This document shows positions 15,040 to 25,877 of a stretch of 39,591 nucleotides of DNA, in pieces. This DNA comes from Erysipelotrichaceae bacterium. Lineage in GTDB: Bacteria; Bacillota_I; Bacilli_A; RFN20; CAG-826. Location: contig JAAYSA010000030.1 of the NCBI GenBank assembly GCA_012518455.1, positions 1 to 39,591 on the forward strand. Direction: 5' to 3'. Position 1 is the stretch's first letter, and every line of letters starts with the position of its first letter. The notes under the pieces are model-generated. The model was not told where the DNA came from. It saw only the letters and a program-made list of their open reading frames with translations, and made no database searches. Made by a program: the position numbers and the translations under genes.

Positions 15040-15705
15040 ATGGGACAAAAAGTTAATCCAAACGGACTAAGATTCGGTATCTACCGTAATTGGGAAAGCC
15101 GCTGGTTTCCAAAAAATAAAGACTATGCACCTTTCCTTAAAGAAGATGGCAAAATCCGTAAATATTTAGAAAAAGCGCTCAAAAACGACATGCTTTCACG
15201 CGTTGAAATTGAACGCACTAACTCCTTCGAAGGCAAAATTAAAGTTGAAATCTTTATTCATACTGCTAAACCAGGCAGTGTAATTGGCCAAGAAGGTAAA
15301 GACATTAAAGCAATTACCCAACAAGTAACCCGCATTGTTAAAAGCGGCGAAGCACGTGTTAATGTTGTTGAAGTTAAACGTCCTGATTTTGATGCTACTC
15401 TCGTCGCACAAGACATCGCAACAATGCTTGAAAATAGAGCAAGTTTCCGATCAGTCCAAAAAAGAGTTATCCAAAGAGTTCGCCGAAGTGGTGCTCAAGG
15501 AATTAAAACTCTTGTCAGCGGACGTCTAAATGGCGCAGAAATTGCTCGTAGTGAAGGATATAAAGATGGCATTATCCCGCTACACACTTTAAAAGCTGAC
15601 ATTGACTATGCAAGTGTCAGCGCCCATACAACGTATGGACGCCTTGGCGTTAAAGTGTGGATTTGTCGCGGTGAATTCCAAAAAGAAGATAGGAAAGGAG
15701 AATAA
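15040..15705 (+). CDS. rpsC: 30S ribosomal protein S3
   Basis: [25 protein letters not shown]-type region; [32 protein letters not shown]. Confidence 0.98.
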   Translation: MGQKVNPNGLRFGIYRNWESRWFPKNKDYAPFLKEDGKIRKYLEKALKNDMLSRVEIERTNSFEGKIKVEIFIHTAKPGSVIGQEGKDIKAITQQVTRIVKSGEARVNVVEVKRPDFDATLVAQDIATMLENRASFRSVQKRVIQRVRRSGAQGIKTLVSGRLNGAEIARSEGYKDGIIPLHTLKADIDYASVSAHTTYGRLGVKVWICRGEFQKEDRKGE

Positions 15706-15707
15706 CG

Positions 15708-16127
15708 ATGTTACAACCAGTACGTACAAAATATCGTCGACCCCATCGCTTAAGTCATGAAGGTACAGCTTTCCGTGGAAATAAAGTTTCCTTTGGAGAA
15801 TTTGGTCTTCAAGCAATGGAAGGCGCCTATATTACGAACAGGCAAATTGAAGCAGCTCGTATTGTCTTAGCTAGCTATACACGTAGAGTTGGTAAAATTT
15901 GGATTCGTATATTCCCACACCTTTCTAAAACCAAGAAACCATTAGAAGTTCGGATGGGTAGTGGTAAAGGGGCACCAGATAGCTGGGTCGCCGTTGTTAA
16001 AAAGAACCGCGTGATATTTGAAATCGCCGGTGTTAATGAAAGCGTTGCAAGAGAAGCACTTCGTCTTGCAGGCTATAAATTACCGATTAAAACTCGAGTA
16101 ATTAGTAAAAGTGATAAGGAGGAATAA
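15708..16127 (+). CDS. rplP: 50S ribosomal protein L16
   Basis: [16 protein letters not shown]...[12 protein letters not shown]...[25 protein letters not shown]. Confidence 0.98.
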   Translation: MLQPVRTKYRRPHRLSHEGTAFRGNKVSFGEFGLQAMEGAYITNRQIEAARIVLASYTRRVGKIWIRIFPHLSKTKKPLEVRMGSGKGAPDSWVAVVKKNRVIFEIAGVNESVAREALRLAGYKLPIKTRVISKSDKEE

Positions 16128-16130
16128 ACA

Positions 16131-16328
16131 ATGAAAATTAGTGAAATTCGCACATTAAGTAATACTGAACTTAATGAAAAAGTTTATAACCTCAAGGAAG
16201 AACTCTTCCATTTACGAAGAAAACAAGCCGTTGGACAACTTGAAAACGGCACCGACATTCGGCGCGTAAGAAAAGATATCGCTCGCGTATATACTGTTAT
16301 TCGCGAACGCGAACAAGGAATTAAATAA
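16131..16328 (+). CDS. rpmC: 50S ribosomal protein L29
   Basis: [61 protein letters not shown]. Confidence 0.96.
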   Translation: MKISEIRTLSNTELNEKVYNLKEELFHLRRKQAVGQLENGTDIRRVRKDIARVYTVIREREQGIK

Positions 16329-16339
16329 AGGAGACGATT

Positions 16340-16747
16340 ATGGAATTAGAAAGAAAACAAAGACAAGTCCTTGACGGCGTTGTCATCTCAGATAAAAACA
16401 ATAAAACAATTACTGTTTTAGTTGAAACTCATAAACGTCATAAATACGGTAAAAGAGTTAAATACCGTAAAAAATATTACGCGCATGATGAAAACAATGA
16501 AGCAAAAGAAGGCGATACAGTTCGCATTATGGCAACTCGTCCTCTTAGTGCTCTTAAGCGCTGGCGCTTAGTTAAAGTGCTCTCACTTGCTGAAGTTTCA
16601 ATTGAAGAATATCAAGAAGCTCTAGCACAAGAAGAAATTCTTGAAGAAATTGAAGAAGCAACCAAAGAAGTCCCAGCCGACAAACGGGAAGAAGTAGTAG
16701 TTGAAGAAACTAAAGAAGAACACGTAACGGAGGAACAAGATGCTTAG
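16340..16747 (+). CDS. rpsQ: 30S ribosomal protein S17 with acidic C-terminal extension
   Basis: [41 protein letters not shown]...[15 protein letters not shown], followed by about 50 Glu-rich residues. Confidence 0.96.
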   Translation: MELERKQRQVLDGVVISDKNNKTITVLVETHKRHKYGKRVKYRKKYYAHDENNEAKEGDTVRIMATRPLSALKRWRLVKVLSLAEVSIEEYQEALAQEEILEEIEEATKEVPADKREEVVVEETKEEHVTEEQDA

Positions 16748-17114
16748 TGTTGAAACAAAAGTAACGATTGCTGATAACTCCGGTGGCAAATACGGAAAAA
16801 TTATCCGTCTTTACGGTGGATCAGTAAGACGTAATAGCAACATTGGCGATATTGTTCTTCTATCAATCAAACAAGCATTGCCAAATAGCAAAGTCAAAAA
16901 AGGTGACATGGTAAAAGGCATCGTAGTAAGAACTAAAAAAGGTATCTTACGCAAAGATGGCTCCAAAATCTCCTTTGATGATAATGCAGTCGTTTTATTA
17001 AATAACGACGGCAATATGATAGGGACACGGGTCTTTGGCCCAGTCGCCCGTGAACTACGAGAAAAAGGCGAAGGTGCAATGAGAATAATCTCACTTGCTC
17101 CTGAAGTCTTATAG
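16740..17114 (+). CDS. rplN: 50S ribosomal protein L14
   Basis: [25 protein letters not shown]...[19 protein letters not shown]-type ending; overlaps the rpsQ stop by 8 nt. Confidence 0.98.
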   Translation: MLSVETKVTIADNSGGKYGKIIRLYGGSVRRNSNIGDIVLLSIKQALPNSKVKKGDMVKGIVVRTKKGILRKDGSKISFDDNAVVLLNNDGNMIGTRVFGPVARELREKGEGAMRIISLAPEVL

Positions 17115-17125
17115 GAGGATTCGTT

Positions 17126-17434
17126 ATGTTAATTAAAAAAGGTGATAAAGTCGTTGTTATTACTGGTCGCGACAAAGGAAAAGAAGGAATTGTTCAAAAA
17201 GCATATCCTCGTCTTGAAAAAGTTGTCGTTGAAGGTATTAATATTCGTAAAAAACATCGCAAGCCAACACAACAAAATCCTGAAGGATCAATCGTAGAAA
17301 TGTATGCGCCAATTCATGTAAGTAATGTCGCACTCATTGATCCAAAAACAAAAAAACCAACTCGTGTTGGTATCAAAATAGTAAAAGGTAAAAAAGTTCG
17401 CGTTGCTAAAAAAAGCGGCGAAGTAATTAAATAG
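17126..17434 (+). CDS. rplX: 50S ribosomal protein L24
   Basis: [52 protein letters not shown]. Confidence 0.97.
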   Translation: MLIKKGDKVVVITGRDKGKEGIVQKAYPRLEKVVVEGINIRKKHRKPTQQNPEGSIVEMYAPIHVSNVALIDPKTKKPTRVGIKIVKGKKVRVAKKSGEVIK

Positions 17435-17442
17435 GAGGCACT

Positions 17443-18309
17443 ATGGAAGAAAAAGACAAAAAAGTTGCAACCGATTCCAAGCGGGATGAACAAGGTCGTT
17501 TTGTAAAAACAGTGGCTCCAAAAAAAGAAACTGCTAAAAACGAACCAAAAACCAAAGAACCTGCAAAAAAAGCAGAAACCACTACAAAAGCGGCTCCAAA
17601 AAAGAAAACCGCTAAAAAAGAAGAGGTTAAAAAAGAAGTAAAAACTTCTAAAGAACCAGCTAAAAAGCAAGAAGAAAAAGTAGTAAAAGAAGCTCCTGTT
17701 AAAGAAGTTGAAACTACTCCTAAAAAAGAAGTTAAAAAAGCTTCTGATGGACATAAAGAACCAAAAGTTCTTAACCGCGTTGAAAAACGTTATAAAGAAG
17801 AAATTGTACCTGAGTTAATTAAACAATTTAATTACACCTCAGTTATGCAAGTTCCTAAACTTCATAAAATTGTTCTCAATATGGGTGTAGGAGATGCGCT
17901 TCAAAACGCTAAAAACCTAGATGACGCTGTTAAAGAGCTTGCGCTAATCGCTGGCCAACAACCAGTCGTCACTAAAGCAAAAAAGAGTATTGCTAACTAT
18001 AAATTACGTGCCGGTCAAAAGATTGGCTGTAAAGTTACTCTCCGTGGACTTAAGATGTATGACTTCTTCGATAAGTTAATTACTATCGCACTCCCACGTG
18101 TACGTGATTTCCGTGGAGTTAGTAAAAACTCATTTGACGGCAAAGGAAACTATTCCTTAGGCGTCAAAGAACAATTAATCTTCCCAGAAATTGACTTTGA
18201 TTCAATTGGTAAGATTCGCGGAATGGACATCGTAATTGTTACAACCGCACATACAGATGAGGAAGCATTCGCCCTTCTAAAGGCACTTGGAATGCCCTTT
18301 AAACGCTAA
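17443..18309 (+). CDS. rplE: 50S ribosomal protein L5 with about 108-aa Lys/Ala-rich N-terminal extension
   Basis: L5 core from about residue 109 ([42 protein letters not shown]...); extension is in frame with its own SD (AGGAGGcactATG). Confidence 0.96.
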   Translation: MEEKDKKVATDSKRDEQGRFVKTVAPKKETAKNEPKTKEPAKKAETTTKAAPKKKTAKKEEVKKEVKTSKEPAKKQEEKVVKEAPVKEVETTPKKEVKKASDGHKEPKVLNRVEKRYKEEIVPELIKQFNYTSVMQVPKLHKIVLNMGVGDALQNAKNLDDAVKELALIAGQQPVVTKAKKSIANYKLRAGQKIGCKVTLRGLKMYDFFDKLITIALPRVRDFRGVSKNSFDGKGNYSLGVKEQLIFPEIDFDSIGKIRGMDIVIVTTAHTDEEAFALLKALGMPFKR

Positions 18310-18321
18310 GGAGGTAAACAA

Positions 18322-18507
18322 ATGGCAAAAACGAGTAAACGGGTTTCACAAAGACGCCCTAAAAAATTCAAAGTAAGAGAATATTCTCGCTGTGCACGTT
18401 GTGGACGTCCTCATAGCGTGTATAAAAAATTTGGAGTCTGCCGGATTTGTCTACGCGAACTCGCGTATGAAGGTAAAATCCCTGGCATGAAAAAATCAAG
18501 TTGGTAG
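18322..18507 (+). CDS. rpsZ: 30S ribosomal protein S14 type Z (zinc-binding)
   Basis: [38 protein letters not shown]. Confidence 0.97.
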   Translation: MAKTSKRVSQRRPKKFKVREYSRCARCGRPHSVYKKFGVCRICLRELAYEGKIPGMKKSSW

Positions 18508-18520
18508 GAGGTAAAGCAAC

Positions 18521-18916
18521 ATGAGTATGACTGATCCAATTGCAGATATGCTAACAAGAATTCGCAATGCAAATGCGATGCGTTACGATACGGTTGCGAT
18601 GCCGAGTAACCGCATGAAAACCCAAATCGCAAAGATTCTTAAAGAAGAAGGATTCATTATTGACTACGCCGTAAGTGGTGATGTTAAGAAAACTTTAACA
18701 ATTAATTTAAAATATGGCGATAAAGGTGAACGCGTAATTTCTGGTCTTAAGAAAATTTCTAAACCAGGACTTCGTGTCAACACTTCCCACAAATCACTTC
18801 CCCGTGTGCTTCGTGGATTAGGTATCGCTATTATTTCCACCTCACAAGGTGTAATGACTGATAAGAAAGCCCGAGCCTTAGGCATCGGAGGCGAAGTAAT
18901 CGCCTACGTTTGGTAA
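18521..18916 (+). CDS. rpsH: 30S ribosomal protein S8
   Basis: [19 protein letters not shown]...[26 protein letters not shown]. Confidence 0.98.
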   Translation: MSMTDPIADMLTRIRNANAMRYDTVAMPSNRMKTQIAKILKEEGFIIDYAVSGDVKKTLTINLKYGDKGERVISGLKKISKPGLRVNTSHKSLPRVLRGLGIAIISTSQGVMTDKKARALGIGGEVIAYVW

Positions 18917-18921
18917 GTCCT

Positions 18922-19470
18922 ATGAGTAGAGTTGGATTAAAAGTTATTAATATTCCAAGTGGTGTTACACTAAAAGTAGAAAACTCCACAATGACAATTA
19001 CGGGGCCAAAAGGTACGTTAAATGTGCATATTCCAGACGTAATTTCGCTTGATTCAAGCGTTGAAGGAAAACTAAGCCTTAAACGTGCTAACGATGAAAA
19101 GCAAAGCAAACAACTTCATGGAACAACTAGATCACTTATTAACGATGCAATCATCGGTGTAAGTGAGGGATTTACCAAAACGCTTGAAATTGTTGGTATT
19201 GGATACCGTGCAACTCAAAATGGTGCAAATGTTGTTTTAGAAGTTGGTTATTCACACAAAATCGAAATCGCACCAAGTCCAGGTTCAAAAATTAATGTTG
19301 TTAACCCGACTAAAATTGAAGTAGTTGGTTTTGACAAACAAGCAGTTGGTCAAACAGCAGCAAATATTCGTGCTGTCCGTAAACCTGAACCCTATCTTGG
19401 TAAAGGTATCAAATATAGTGACGAACGCATCATCCGTAAAGAGGGTAAACGTGCGGGTGTCGGAAAGTAA
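18922..19470 (+). CDS. rplF: 50S ribosomal protein L6
   Basis: MSRVGLKVINIPSGVTLKVEN...GKGIKYSDERIIRKEGKRAGVGK; start set at MSRVG. Confidence 0.97.
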   Translation: MSRVGLKVINIPSGVTLKVENSTMTITGPKGTLNVHIPDVISLDSSVEGKLSLKRANDEKQSKQLHGTTRSLINDAIIGVSEGFTKTLEIVGIGYRATQNGANVVLEVGYSHKIEIAPSPGSKINVVNPTKIEVVGFDKQAVGQTAANIRAVRKPEPYLGKGIKYSDERIIRKEGKRAGVGK

Positions 19471-19484
19471 GAGGACAATAAATT

Positions 19485-19841
19485 ATGATTAAACAAAATA
19501 AACGTGATGTAGTTCGTAAACGTCGACACCTTCGTGTTCGTTCAAAAATTAGCGGAACGCCTGAAAGGCCACGCCTTGCAATTTTCCGTTCAAATAAGCA
19601 TATTAGCTGTCAAATCATTGATGATGTTGTAGGTCATACCCTTGTTTCAACCGGTAGTCTTAACCTTGGTTTAGAACATGGTGGTAACATTGAAGCCGCA
19701 AAAGTCGTCGGTGAACAAATTGCTAAACTAGCACTTAGTAAAGGTATTAAAAATGTTGTTTTTGATCGCGGTGGTTTCTTATACCATGGTCGCGTCAAGG
19801 CACTTGCAGAAGCCGCTCGCGAAGCCGGCTTGGAATTTTAG
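19485..19841 (+). CDS. rplR: 50S ribosomal protein L18
   Basis: [35 protein letters not shown]...[26 protein letters not shown]. Confidence 0.98.
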   Translation: MIKQNKRDVVRKRRHLRVRSKISGTPERPRLAIFRSNKHISCQIIDDVVGHTLVSTGSLNLGLEHGGNIEAAKVVGEQIAKLALSKGIKNVVFDRGGFLYHGRVKALAEAAREAGLEF

Positions 19842-19850
19842 GAGGAATGT

Positions 19851-20510
19851 ATGGATAAGAAACTTAATGATCAAACCGTAGAAGAAATCGTTGAAGAAGA
19901 AACTGAAACAGAAGAAACTACTGTTACTGAAAAAGAAGAACGTCCTCGTCGCACTAGACAAGATGGTGCCACTCGTTCCCCAAGAGGTGGACGTCGTCCA
20001 ACAAGAGGACGTCGCACTGCTCCTAAAGCAAAAGAATACGAAGAACGCGTTGTTTATATTAACCGTGTTTCAAAAACTACTAAAGGTGGTCGTAGACTTC
20101 GCTTCTCAGCCGTTACTGTCGTTGGCGATGGTAAAGGAAAATATGGCTTTGCTAGTGCTAAAGCCGCTGAAGTACCAGATGCAATCAAAAAGTCTTTAGA
20201 CAAAGCTAAAAAAGATACTCGTATGGTCAATATCGTTGGTGATGATACGATTGCTCACGAAATCTATGGTCGCTTTGGTGCTTGTAAAGTATTCTTAAAA
20301 CCAGCTCCTGCTGGTACAGGAATTATTGCCGGCGGTCCTGTCCGTGCAATTCTTGAACTCGCTGGAATTAAAAACGTATATTCAAAAGTTTATGGCAGTA
20401 GAACTGCTCTAAACGTCCTACGAGCAACCGATAATGGGCTACAAGGACTAAAGAGCCGTGAAGAAGTTATTCGCCTAAGAAAAACTGTAGATACGAAGGA
20501 GGAAAAATAA
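19851..20510 (+). CDS. rpsE: 30S ribosomal protein S5 with long acidic/RG-rich N-terminal extension
   Basis: [41 protein letters not shown]...; preceded by about 60 extra residues. Confidence 0.97.
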   Translation: MDKKLNDQTVEEIVEEETETEETTVTEKEERPRRTRQDGATRSPRGGRRPTRGRRTAPKAKEYEERVVYINRVSKTTKGGRRLRFSAVTVVGDGKGKYGFASAKAAEVPDAIKKSLDKAKKDTRMVNIVGDDTIAHEIYGRFGACKVFLKPAPAGTGIIAGGPVRAILELAGIKNVYSKVYGSRTALNVLRATDNGLQGLKSREEVIRLRKTVDTKEEK

Positions 20511-20950
20511 TGAAATTACATGAATTAAAATACTCCGAAGGTGCAAGAACAAAGAAAAAACGCGTTGGTCGCGGTATGAGTTCTGGTTTTGGAAAAACTA
20601 GTTGCCGAGGTCAAAAAGGTCAAAAGTCACGTTCAAGTGGCGGTGTCCGTCTTGGATTTGAAGGCGGTCAAATGCCCTTATATCGTAGAATTCCAAAAAG
20701 AGGCTTTAAAAACGTTAATCGTGCTCAATTTGCAGTAGTAAATGTCGAAGATCTTAACGTTTTTAGTGAAGGAACTGTTGTTACTCCAACCTTACTTGTT
20801 GAAAAAGGTTTAGTAAAAAAGGAATTTAACGGTGTAAAAATCCTAGGAAATGGTAAACTTAACATTAAGTTAACTGTTCAAGCTCATCGCTTCAGTAAAG
20901 CTGCAAAGCAAGCGATTGAAGAAGTGGGTGGAAAAGCCGAGGTCATCTAA
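20510..20950 (+). CDS. rplO: 50S ribosomal protein L15
   Basis: [66 protein letters not shown]. Confidence 0.98.
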   Translation: MKLHELKYSEGARTKKKRVGRGMSSGFGKTSCRGQKGQKSRSSGGVRLGFEGGQMPLYRRIPKRGFKNVNRAQFAVVNVEDLNVFSEGTVVTPTLLVEKGLVKKEFNGVKILGNGKLNIKLTVQAHRFSKAAKQAIEEVGGKAEVI

Positions 20951-22293
20951 TGAAAAAAATCGCAGGCATCTTTAAAAACAGAGAAATCGTTGATCGTATA
21001 TTCTTTACGATTATGATTTTATTCATCTTTCGTCTTGGGGCTGCGATTAAAGTGCCCGGTGTTACCGTTCAAGATCTATCATTTCAAACTAACGACGCCT
21101 TTGGGTTAATGAACCTTTTAGGTGGCGGTACCCTACAGAGCTTTTCTGTCTTTGCTTTAGGGGTTTCACCTTACATTACGGCATCAATTATTGTTCAACT
21201 TCTTTCAATGGATGTTCTTCCAGCATTTAGCGAACTAAGTAAACAAGGACAATATGGCCGTAAGAAGATGGAAATGGCTACTCGATATTTAACTCTTATG
21301 CTTGGCGCAGTTCAAGCGTACGGAGTTATTAAAACAATGGAAAATCAAGCCTTTATTACGCTTAAAGACACCTCATTTTTGACATATGCATATATTATTA
21401 CGGTCCTTCTTGCAGGTAGCATGCTAACGATGTGGCTTGGTGACCAAATCTCTCAAAAAGGAATTGGTAACGGTATCTCAATGATTATTTTTGCTGGTAT
21501 CGTTTCTAGTTTACCCCTTCAAATTACGCGTGCCTATCAAACTTGGCTCGCAGATAAAGTTGGACAAGGAAGTAGTCAAATCCTTATTGGAGTTCTCCAA
21601 TTTGGGGTGTATTTACTTAGCTTTATTCTAATTATTGGCTTTATTACCTTTATTGAATCTAGTAAACGAAAGATTCCAGTTCAACATGCTGGTAAGGGCG
21701 GACAAACTCGTAAGATGGCTCAAGCTAGTTTCTTACCAATTAAGATTAACTCAGCGGGAGTTATTCCTGTCATCTTTGCTTCTTCAATTATGATGGCTCC
21801 TTCAATTATTGCCTCATTTATTACTGGAGCAAATCTAGATGCTGAATGGCTAAACATCTTCAATAGTAGTGCTCTTACTAAAATGCCTGGTATTAATGGA
21901 ACAGAATGGTCAATGCCTTGGGGTTTAATGATCTATATTGGTCTAACAGTTATGTTTTGTTTCTTTTATGCCAAACTTCAAATTAACCCAGAACAACTTG
22001 CAGAAAACTTCCAAAAAAATGGTAGTTATATTCCCGGTGTTCGACCAGGAAATGAAACTGCTCGCTATGTAAGTAAAGTACTTAACCGTATTACCGTTAT
22101 CGGGGCATCTGCTCTTGCCTTTATTGCAGCACTCCCTCTAGTACTCGTCTTACTTAAAGTTGTTCCTGACCAATCACTAGCACTTGGTGGAACAGGCTTA
22201 ATCATTGTTGTTGGTGTAGCAATTGAACTTAATACCCAAATTGATGGACTTCTAGCAGGAAAAAGCTTCGAAGAAGTTCAAAGAGGAGAATAA
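20950..22293 (+). CDS. secY: Preprotein translocase subunit SecY
   Basis: NLLGGGTLQSFSVFALGVSPYITASIIVQLL; multi-TM; 447 aa. Confidence 0.98.
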   Translation: MKKIAGIFKNREIVDRIFFTIMILFIFRLGAAIKVPGVTVQDLSFQTNDAFGLMNLLGGGTLQSFSVFALGVSPYITASIIVQLLSMDVLPAFSELSKQGQYGRKKMEMATRYLTLMLGAVQAYGVIKTMENQAFITLKDTSFLTYAYIITVLLAGSMLTMWLGDQISQKGIGNGISMIIFAGIVSSLPLQITRAYQTWLADKVGQGSSQILIGVLQFGVYLLSFILIIGFITFIESSKRKIPVQHAGKGGQTRKMAQASFLPIKINSAGVIPVIFASSIMMAPSIIASFITGANLDAEWLNIFNSSALTKMPGINGTEWSMPWGLMIYIGLTVMFCFFYAKLQINPEQLAENFQKNGSYIPGVRPGNETARYVSKVLNRITVIGASALAFIAALPLVLVLLKVVPDQSLALGGTGLIIVVGVAIELNTQIDGLLAGKSFEEVQRGE

Positions 22294-22298
22294 TAGTA

Positions 22299-22952
22299 AT
22301 GGTAAATATCATTCTATTAGGCCCTCCTGGTGCAGGTAAAGGCACCCAGGCTAAAAGAATATCTTCGCTTTATAATATCCCCCATATTTCTACTGGTGAT
22401 ATGTTTCGCGAAGCAATAAAGAAAGGGACAGAACTTGGCAAAACTGCTGCTAAATTCATAAATGAAGGTCATTTAGTCCCCGATGAACTTACAATTGCAA
22501 TCGTTAAAGAACGTTTAAATAAAGATGATTGTAAAAACGGCTATCTTCTTGATGGCTTCCCCCGCACGCTTCCGCAAGCAGAAGCGCTTGACGCTCTTAC
22601 GCTTGAGCTTGCTCGTCCGCTTACGCACGTGATTAATATCACATGTGGCACGCAGGAGCTCGTACGCAGGATCACAGGCAGGCGCGTATGTAGAAAATGC
22701 GGAGCCCCCTATCACATTGACACACTAAAACCAAAAGTTACTGGTATTTGTGATTTATGTGGCGGGGAACTATATCAACGCGCTGATGATACAAAAGAAG
22801 CGCTTTTAGTCCGGCTTGATCACTACTATAAAGAAACTAAGCCGCTAGAAGATTACTACAAAGCTAAAAAACTTCTTGTTGAAGTTGATGGCGAACTAGG
22901 CCTAGAAGGAACACTTAAGGCAATTAAAAAAGTTTTAGGAGCTACTAAATAA
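22299..22952 (+). CDS. adk: Adenylate kinase (zinc-lid type)
   Basis: NIILLGPPGAGKGTQAKRI; LID CRKCGAPYHI...CDLCGGELYQRADD. Confidence 0.98.
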   Translation: MVNIILLGPPGAGKGTQAKRISSLYNIPHISTGDMFREAIKKGTELGKTAAKFINEGHLVPDELTIAIVKERLNKDDCKNGYLLDGFPRTLPQAEALDALTLELARPLTHVINITCGTQELVRRITGRRVCRKCGAPYHIDTLKPKVTGICDLCGGELYQRADDTKEALLVRLDHYYKETKPLEDYYKAKKLLVEVDGELGLEGTLKAIKKVLGATK

Positions 22953-23725
22953 TGATTGTTCTTCGAAGTCCGCGCGAAATTGCGCTACTAAAAGAAGCTG
23001 GTCATATAGTTGCAACCGTATTTAAAAAACTTGAAACTGAACTTAAACCTGGGATGTCAACGCTAGATGTTGATCGCATCGCTCTTGATGTTATTAAAAA
23101 AGCAGGCGGCATCCCCACCTTTAAAGGCTATGGAGGCTTTAAAGGAAATGTATGTGTTTCAGTTAACGATACATTAATCCACGGCATCCCTAGTTCAAAA
23201 GAAATTATTAAAGACGGCGACATTGTTAGTGTCGACGTCGGCGTAACTTATAAAGGTTATGTCGCCGATGCTTGTCGTACATTTCTTGTAGGAAATGTTA
23301 CAGACGAAGCACGTCGTCTTGTAAAGACGACCGAAGATAGTTTCTGGTATGCAGTTAATAACTATGCAAAACCAGGCTCTACAATAGGTGATATTAGTAA
23401 CGCCATTCAAACATTTTGCGAAAAAGAGGGTTACACTCTTACTTCGCACTATACCGGTCATGGAGTCGGTACTAAACTTCATGAAGATCCTATTATTCCT
23501 AATGTTGGAATAAAAGGTAAAGGTCCCACTTTACGAAAAGGGATGTGCTTAGCCATCGAACCGATGGTTAACGCCGGGGCAGTCGATCTTATTGTGCTTA
23601 AAGATGGCTGGACCGTAAAAACAAAAGATGGCGCTCTTGCAAGCCATTATGAAAATTCGCTTGTCATTACCGATGATGGTTATGAAATACTGACAAAATT
23701 AAAAGGAGAACTTAATGGCCAGTAA
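22952..23725 (+). CDS. map: Type I methionine aminopeptidase
   Basis: [59 protein letters not shown]. Confidence 0.97.
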   Translation: MIVLRSPREIALLKEAGHIVATVFKKLETELKPGMSTLDVDRIALDVIKKAGGIPTFKGYGGFKGNVCVSVNDTLIHGIPSSKEIIKDGDIVSVDVGVTYKGYVADACRTFLVGNVTDEARRLVKTTEDSFWYAVNNYAKPGSTIGDISNAIQTFCEKEGYTLTSHYTGHGVGTKLHEDPIIPNVGIKGKGPTLRKGMCLAIEPMVNAGAVDLIVLKDGWTVKTKDGALASHYENSLVITDDGYEILTKLKGELNGQ

Positions 23726-23942
23726 AAAAGATGTCATCAGAGTCGAGGCGAGAGTACTAGAGTGTCTACCAAACGTTGAGTTTAAAGTAGAACTTATTGA
23801 AAACGGACTAATCATGCATGCCCACGTTTCTGGTAAAATCCGGATGCACAATATCCGCATTCTACCAGGTGATCGCGTTAGTCTAGAAATCTCACCTTAT
23901 GATTTAACACGTGGACGCATTACATATCGGTTTAAAGATTAA
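23715..23942 (+). CDS. infA: Translation initiation factor IF-1
   Basis: [67 protein letters not shown]. Confidence 0.97.
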   Translation: MASKKDVIRVEARVLECLPNVEFKVELIENGLIMHAHVSGKIRMHNIRILPGDRVSLEISPYDLTRGRITYRFKD

Positions 23943-23959
23943 ACCAGAGGAGGAAAATT

Positions 23960-24073
23960 ATGAAAGTAAGAGCCTCAGTAAAACCCATTTGCCCAAAGTG
24001 TAAGGTAATTCGTCGCAAAGGCCGCGTTATGGTCATCTGCGAAAACCCAAAACATAAGCAAAGACAGGGTTAA
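23960..24073 (+). CDS. rpmJ: 50S ribosomal protein L36 (not in supplied ORF track)
   Basis: [37 protein letters not shown], 37 aa, preceded by AGAGGAGGAAAATT; between infA and rpsM. Confidence 0.97.
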   Translation: MKVRASVKPICPKCKVIRRKGRVMVICENPKHKQRQG

Positions 24074-24092
24074 GAAAGTAGAGGAGTAAATT

Positions 24093-24470
24093 ATGGCACG
24101 TATTGTTGGTGTTGATATTCCAAACGATAAGCAAGTTGGTACTTCCCTTACCTATATTTATGGGATTGGAAGAGCAACAGCTTTAAAAGTTTGTGAACGC
24201 GCGAAAGTTGATAGCACGATTCGCGTTAAAGATTTAAGTGATGAACAATTAAACGCTGTTCGTAGTGAAGTTAGTAAACTTCGTGTTGAAGGTGATCTTC
24301 GACGTGCAGTTACAATGGATATTAAACGATTAAGCGAAATTGGTTCATATCGTGGGATTCGTCATCGTAGAGGATTACCTGTAAGAGGACAAAGAACCCG
24401 CACAAATGCAAGGACTAGAAAAGGTCCAAAAAGAACTATTGCAAATAAAAAGCAAGTTTCGAAAGGTTAG
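24093..24470 (+). CDS. rpsM: 30S ribosomal protein S13
   Basis: [28 protein letters not shown]...[30 protein letters not shown]. Confidence 0.98.
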   Translation: MARIVGVDIPNDKQVGTSLTYIYGIGRATALKVCERAKVDSTIRVKDLSDEQLNAVRSEVSKLRVEGDLRRAVTMDIKRLSEIGSYRGIRHRRGLPVRGQRTRTNARTRKGPKRTIANKKQVSKG

Positions 24471-24480
24471 GTGAATACTT

Positions 24481-24876
24481 ATGGCTAAGAAAAAGACTAG
24501 AGTCGTACGTAAAAAAAGAATTCGTCGTACGTTTACTAAAGGTATTGCACATATTCACTCTACCTTTAATAACACAATCGTAACAATTACCGATGAAGCC
24601 GGGAACGCAATTAGCTGGTCAAGTGCCGGTGCGATGGGCTTTAAAGGTAGTAAAAAATCAACGCCTTGGGCAGCCCAACTTGCCGGGGAAGCAGCTGCAA
24701 AAGTAGCAGTTGAACAAGGCTTAACTTCAGTTGATGTAAATGTTAAAGGTCCTGGACCAGGAAGAGATTCAGCAATTCGTTCACTAGCAAGCGCTGGACT
24801 TACGATTACATCAATTCAAGATACTACACCAATTCCCCATAATGGATGTCGGCCACCCAAACGGCCACGAGGATAA
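24481..24876 (+). CDS. rpsK: 30S ribosomal protein S11
   Basis: [48 protein letters not shown]...[14 protein letters not shown]. Confidence 0.98.
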   Translation: MAKKKTRVVRKKRIRRTFTKGIAHIHSTFNNTIVTITDEAGNAISWSSAGAMGFKGSKKSTPWAAQLAGEAAAKVAVEQGLTSVDVNVKGPGPGRDSAIRSLASAGLTITSIQDTTPIPHNGCRPPKRPRG

Positions 24877-24887
24877 GGAGGACCGTA

Positions 24888-25868
24888 ATGCACAAAGATA
24901 TTGCTAATCCATTTGAAATACCACAATTTAAGATTAACCAACTCGAGGAAGATAATAATCATGCTCGATTTACAGTTGAACCACTTGAAAGAGGCTTCGG
25001 ACAAACGTTAGGTAATTCCTTACGTCGGATTCTATTATCTTCTCTTCCAGGTGCAAGTATGTTTGCTATTAAGGTTGAGGGTGCTCTTCATGAATTTAGT
25101 GCTCTTGATGGCGTAACTGAAGATGTTACCAATATCATCCTTAATTTAAAAAACTTAATCATGGTCATCTCTGATCCAACTGAAACAGTTAAACGGATTG
25201 AACTAGATTTTGTTGGTCCAGGTGTAGTAACCGCAGCTCATCTAGATACTCCAGTTGATGTTGAAATTATTAATAAAGACCTCATCATTGCTAATGTTGC
25301 AGATGGCGGGCACTTACGCCTTACAATTTTTGCTCGTAATGGCCGCGGCTATATTACGGGAGAAGAAAATAAGGTAAATCGTAAAATCTTAGGTTCATAT
25401 GCTGGAATTATTGCAACTGATAGTAACTATTCACCAATTACAAAAGTTAACTATACAGTTGAAAATACTCGGGTTAAATATGATGAACGCTATGACAGAC
25501 TCATCTTTGAAGTTTGGACTGATGGAAGCATGAAGGCTCTTGATGCCGTTGCTCTTGGTGCAAAAATCATGATTGAACATTTAAAACCATTTATGCATTT
25601 AGATGAAAATGTCCAAGAACTCATGATTATGAAAGAAGAAGTTGAAGAAGAGGAAGATCAATTCAAAGATCGTACAATTGAAGATCTTGATATTAGTGTC
25701 CGTAGCTTTAACTGTTTAAAACGTGCTGGCATTAATAAGGTCAGCGAACTAATCGCTAGAAGCGAAGAAGAAATTCTTAAGGTTAAAAACCTTGGTAAGA
25801 AATCCTTTAAAGAAATTAAAGATAAACTAACCGAACTTGGTTTGTCCTTCCGTGGGACAATAGAATAG
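24888..25868 (+). CDS. rpoA: DNA-directed RNA polymerase subunit alpha
   Basis: EPLERGFGQTLGNSLRRILLSSLPGASMFAIKVEGALHEFSALDGVTEDVTNIILNLK; alpha-CTD present. ATG 24888 with upstream AAGGAGGaccgta preferred over 24846. Confidence 0.98.
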   Translation: MHKDIANPFEIPQFKINQLEEDNNHARFTVEPLERGFGQTLGNSLRRILLSSLPGASMFAIKVEGALHEFSALDGVTEDVTNIILNLKNLIMVISDPTETVKRIELDFVGPGVVTAAHLDTPVDVEIINKDLIIANVADGGHLRLTIFARNGRGYITGEENKVNRKILGSYAGIIATDSNYSPITKVNYTVENTRVKYDERYDRLIFEVWTDGSMKALDAVALGAKIMIEHLKPFMHLDENVQELMIMKEEVEEEEDQFKDRTIEDLDISVRSFNCLKRAGINKVSELIARSEEEILKVKNLGKKSFKEIKDKLTELGLSFRGTIE

Positions 25869-25877
25869 AGGTGTCTA

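Noticed and set aside
19891-20199. Plus-strand out-of-frame ORFs inside genes (9146-9406, 15335-15529, 19891-20199, 26330-26548, 36948-37184, 38834-39022, 39040-39240)
   Set aside because: They are alternate frames of tgt, rpsC, rpsE, the FAD oxidoreductase, rplK, rplL and the methyltransferase, which explain the sequence.
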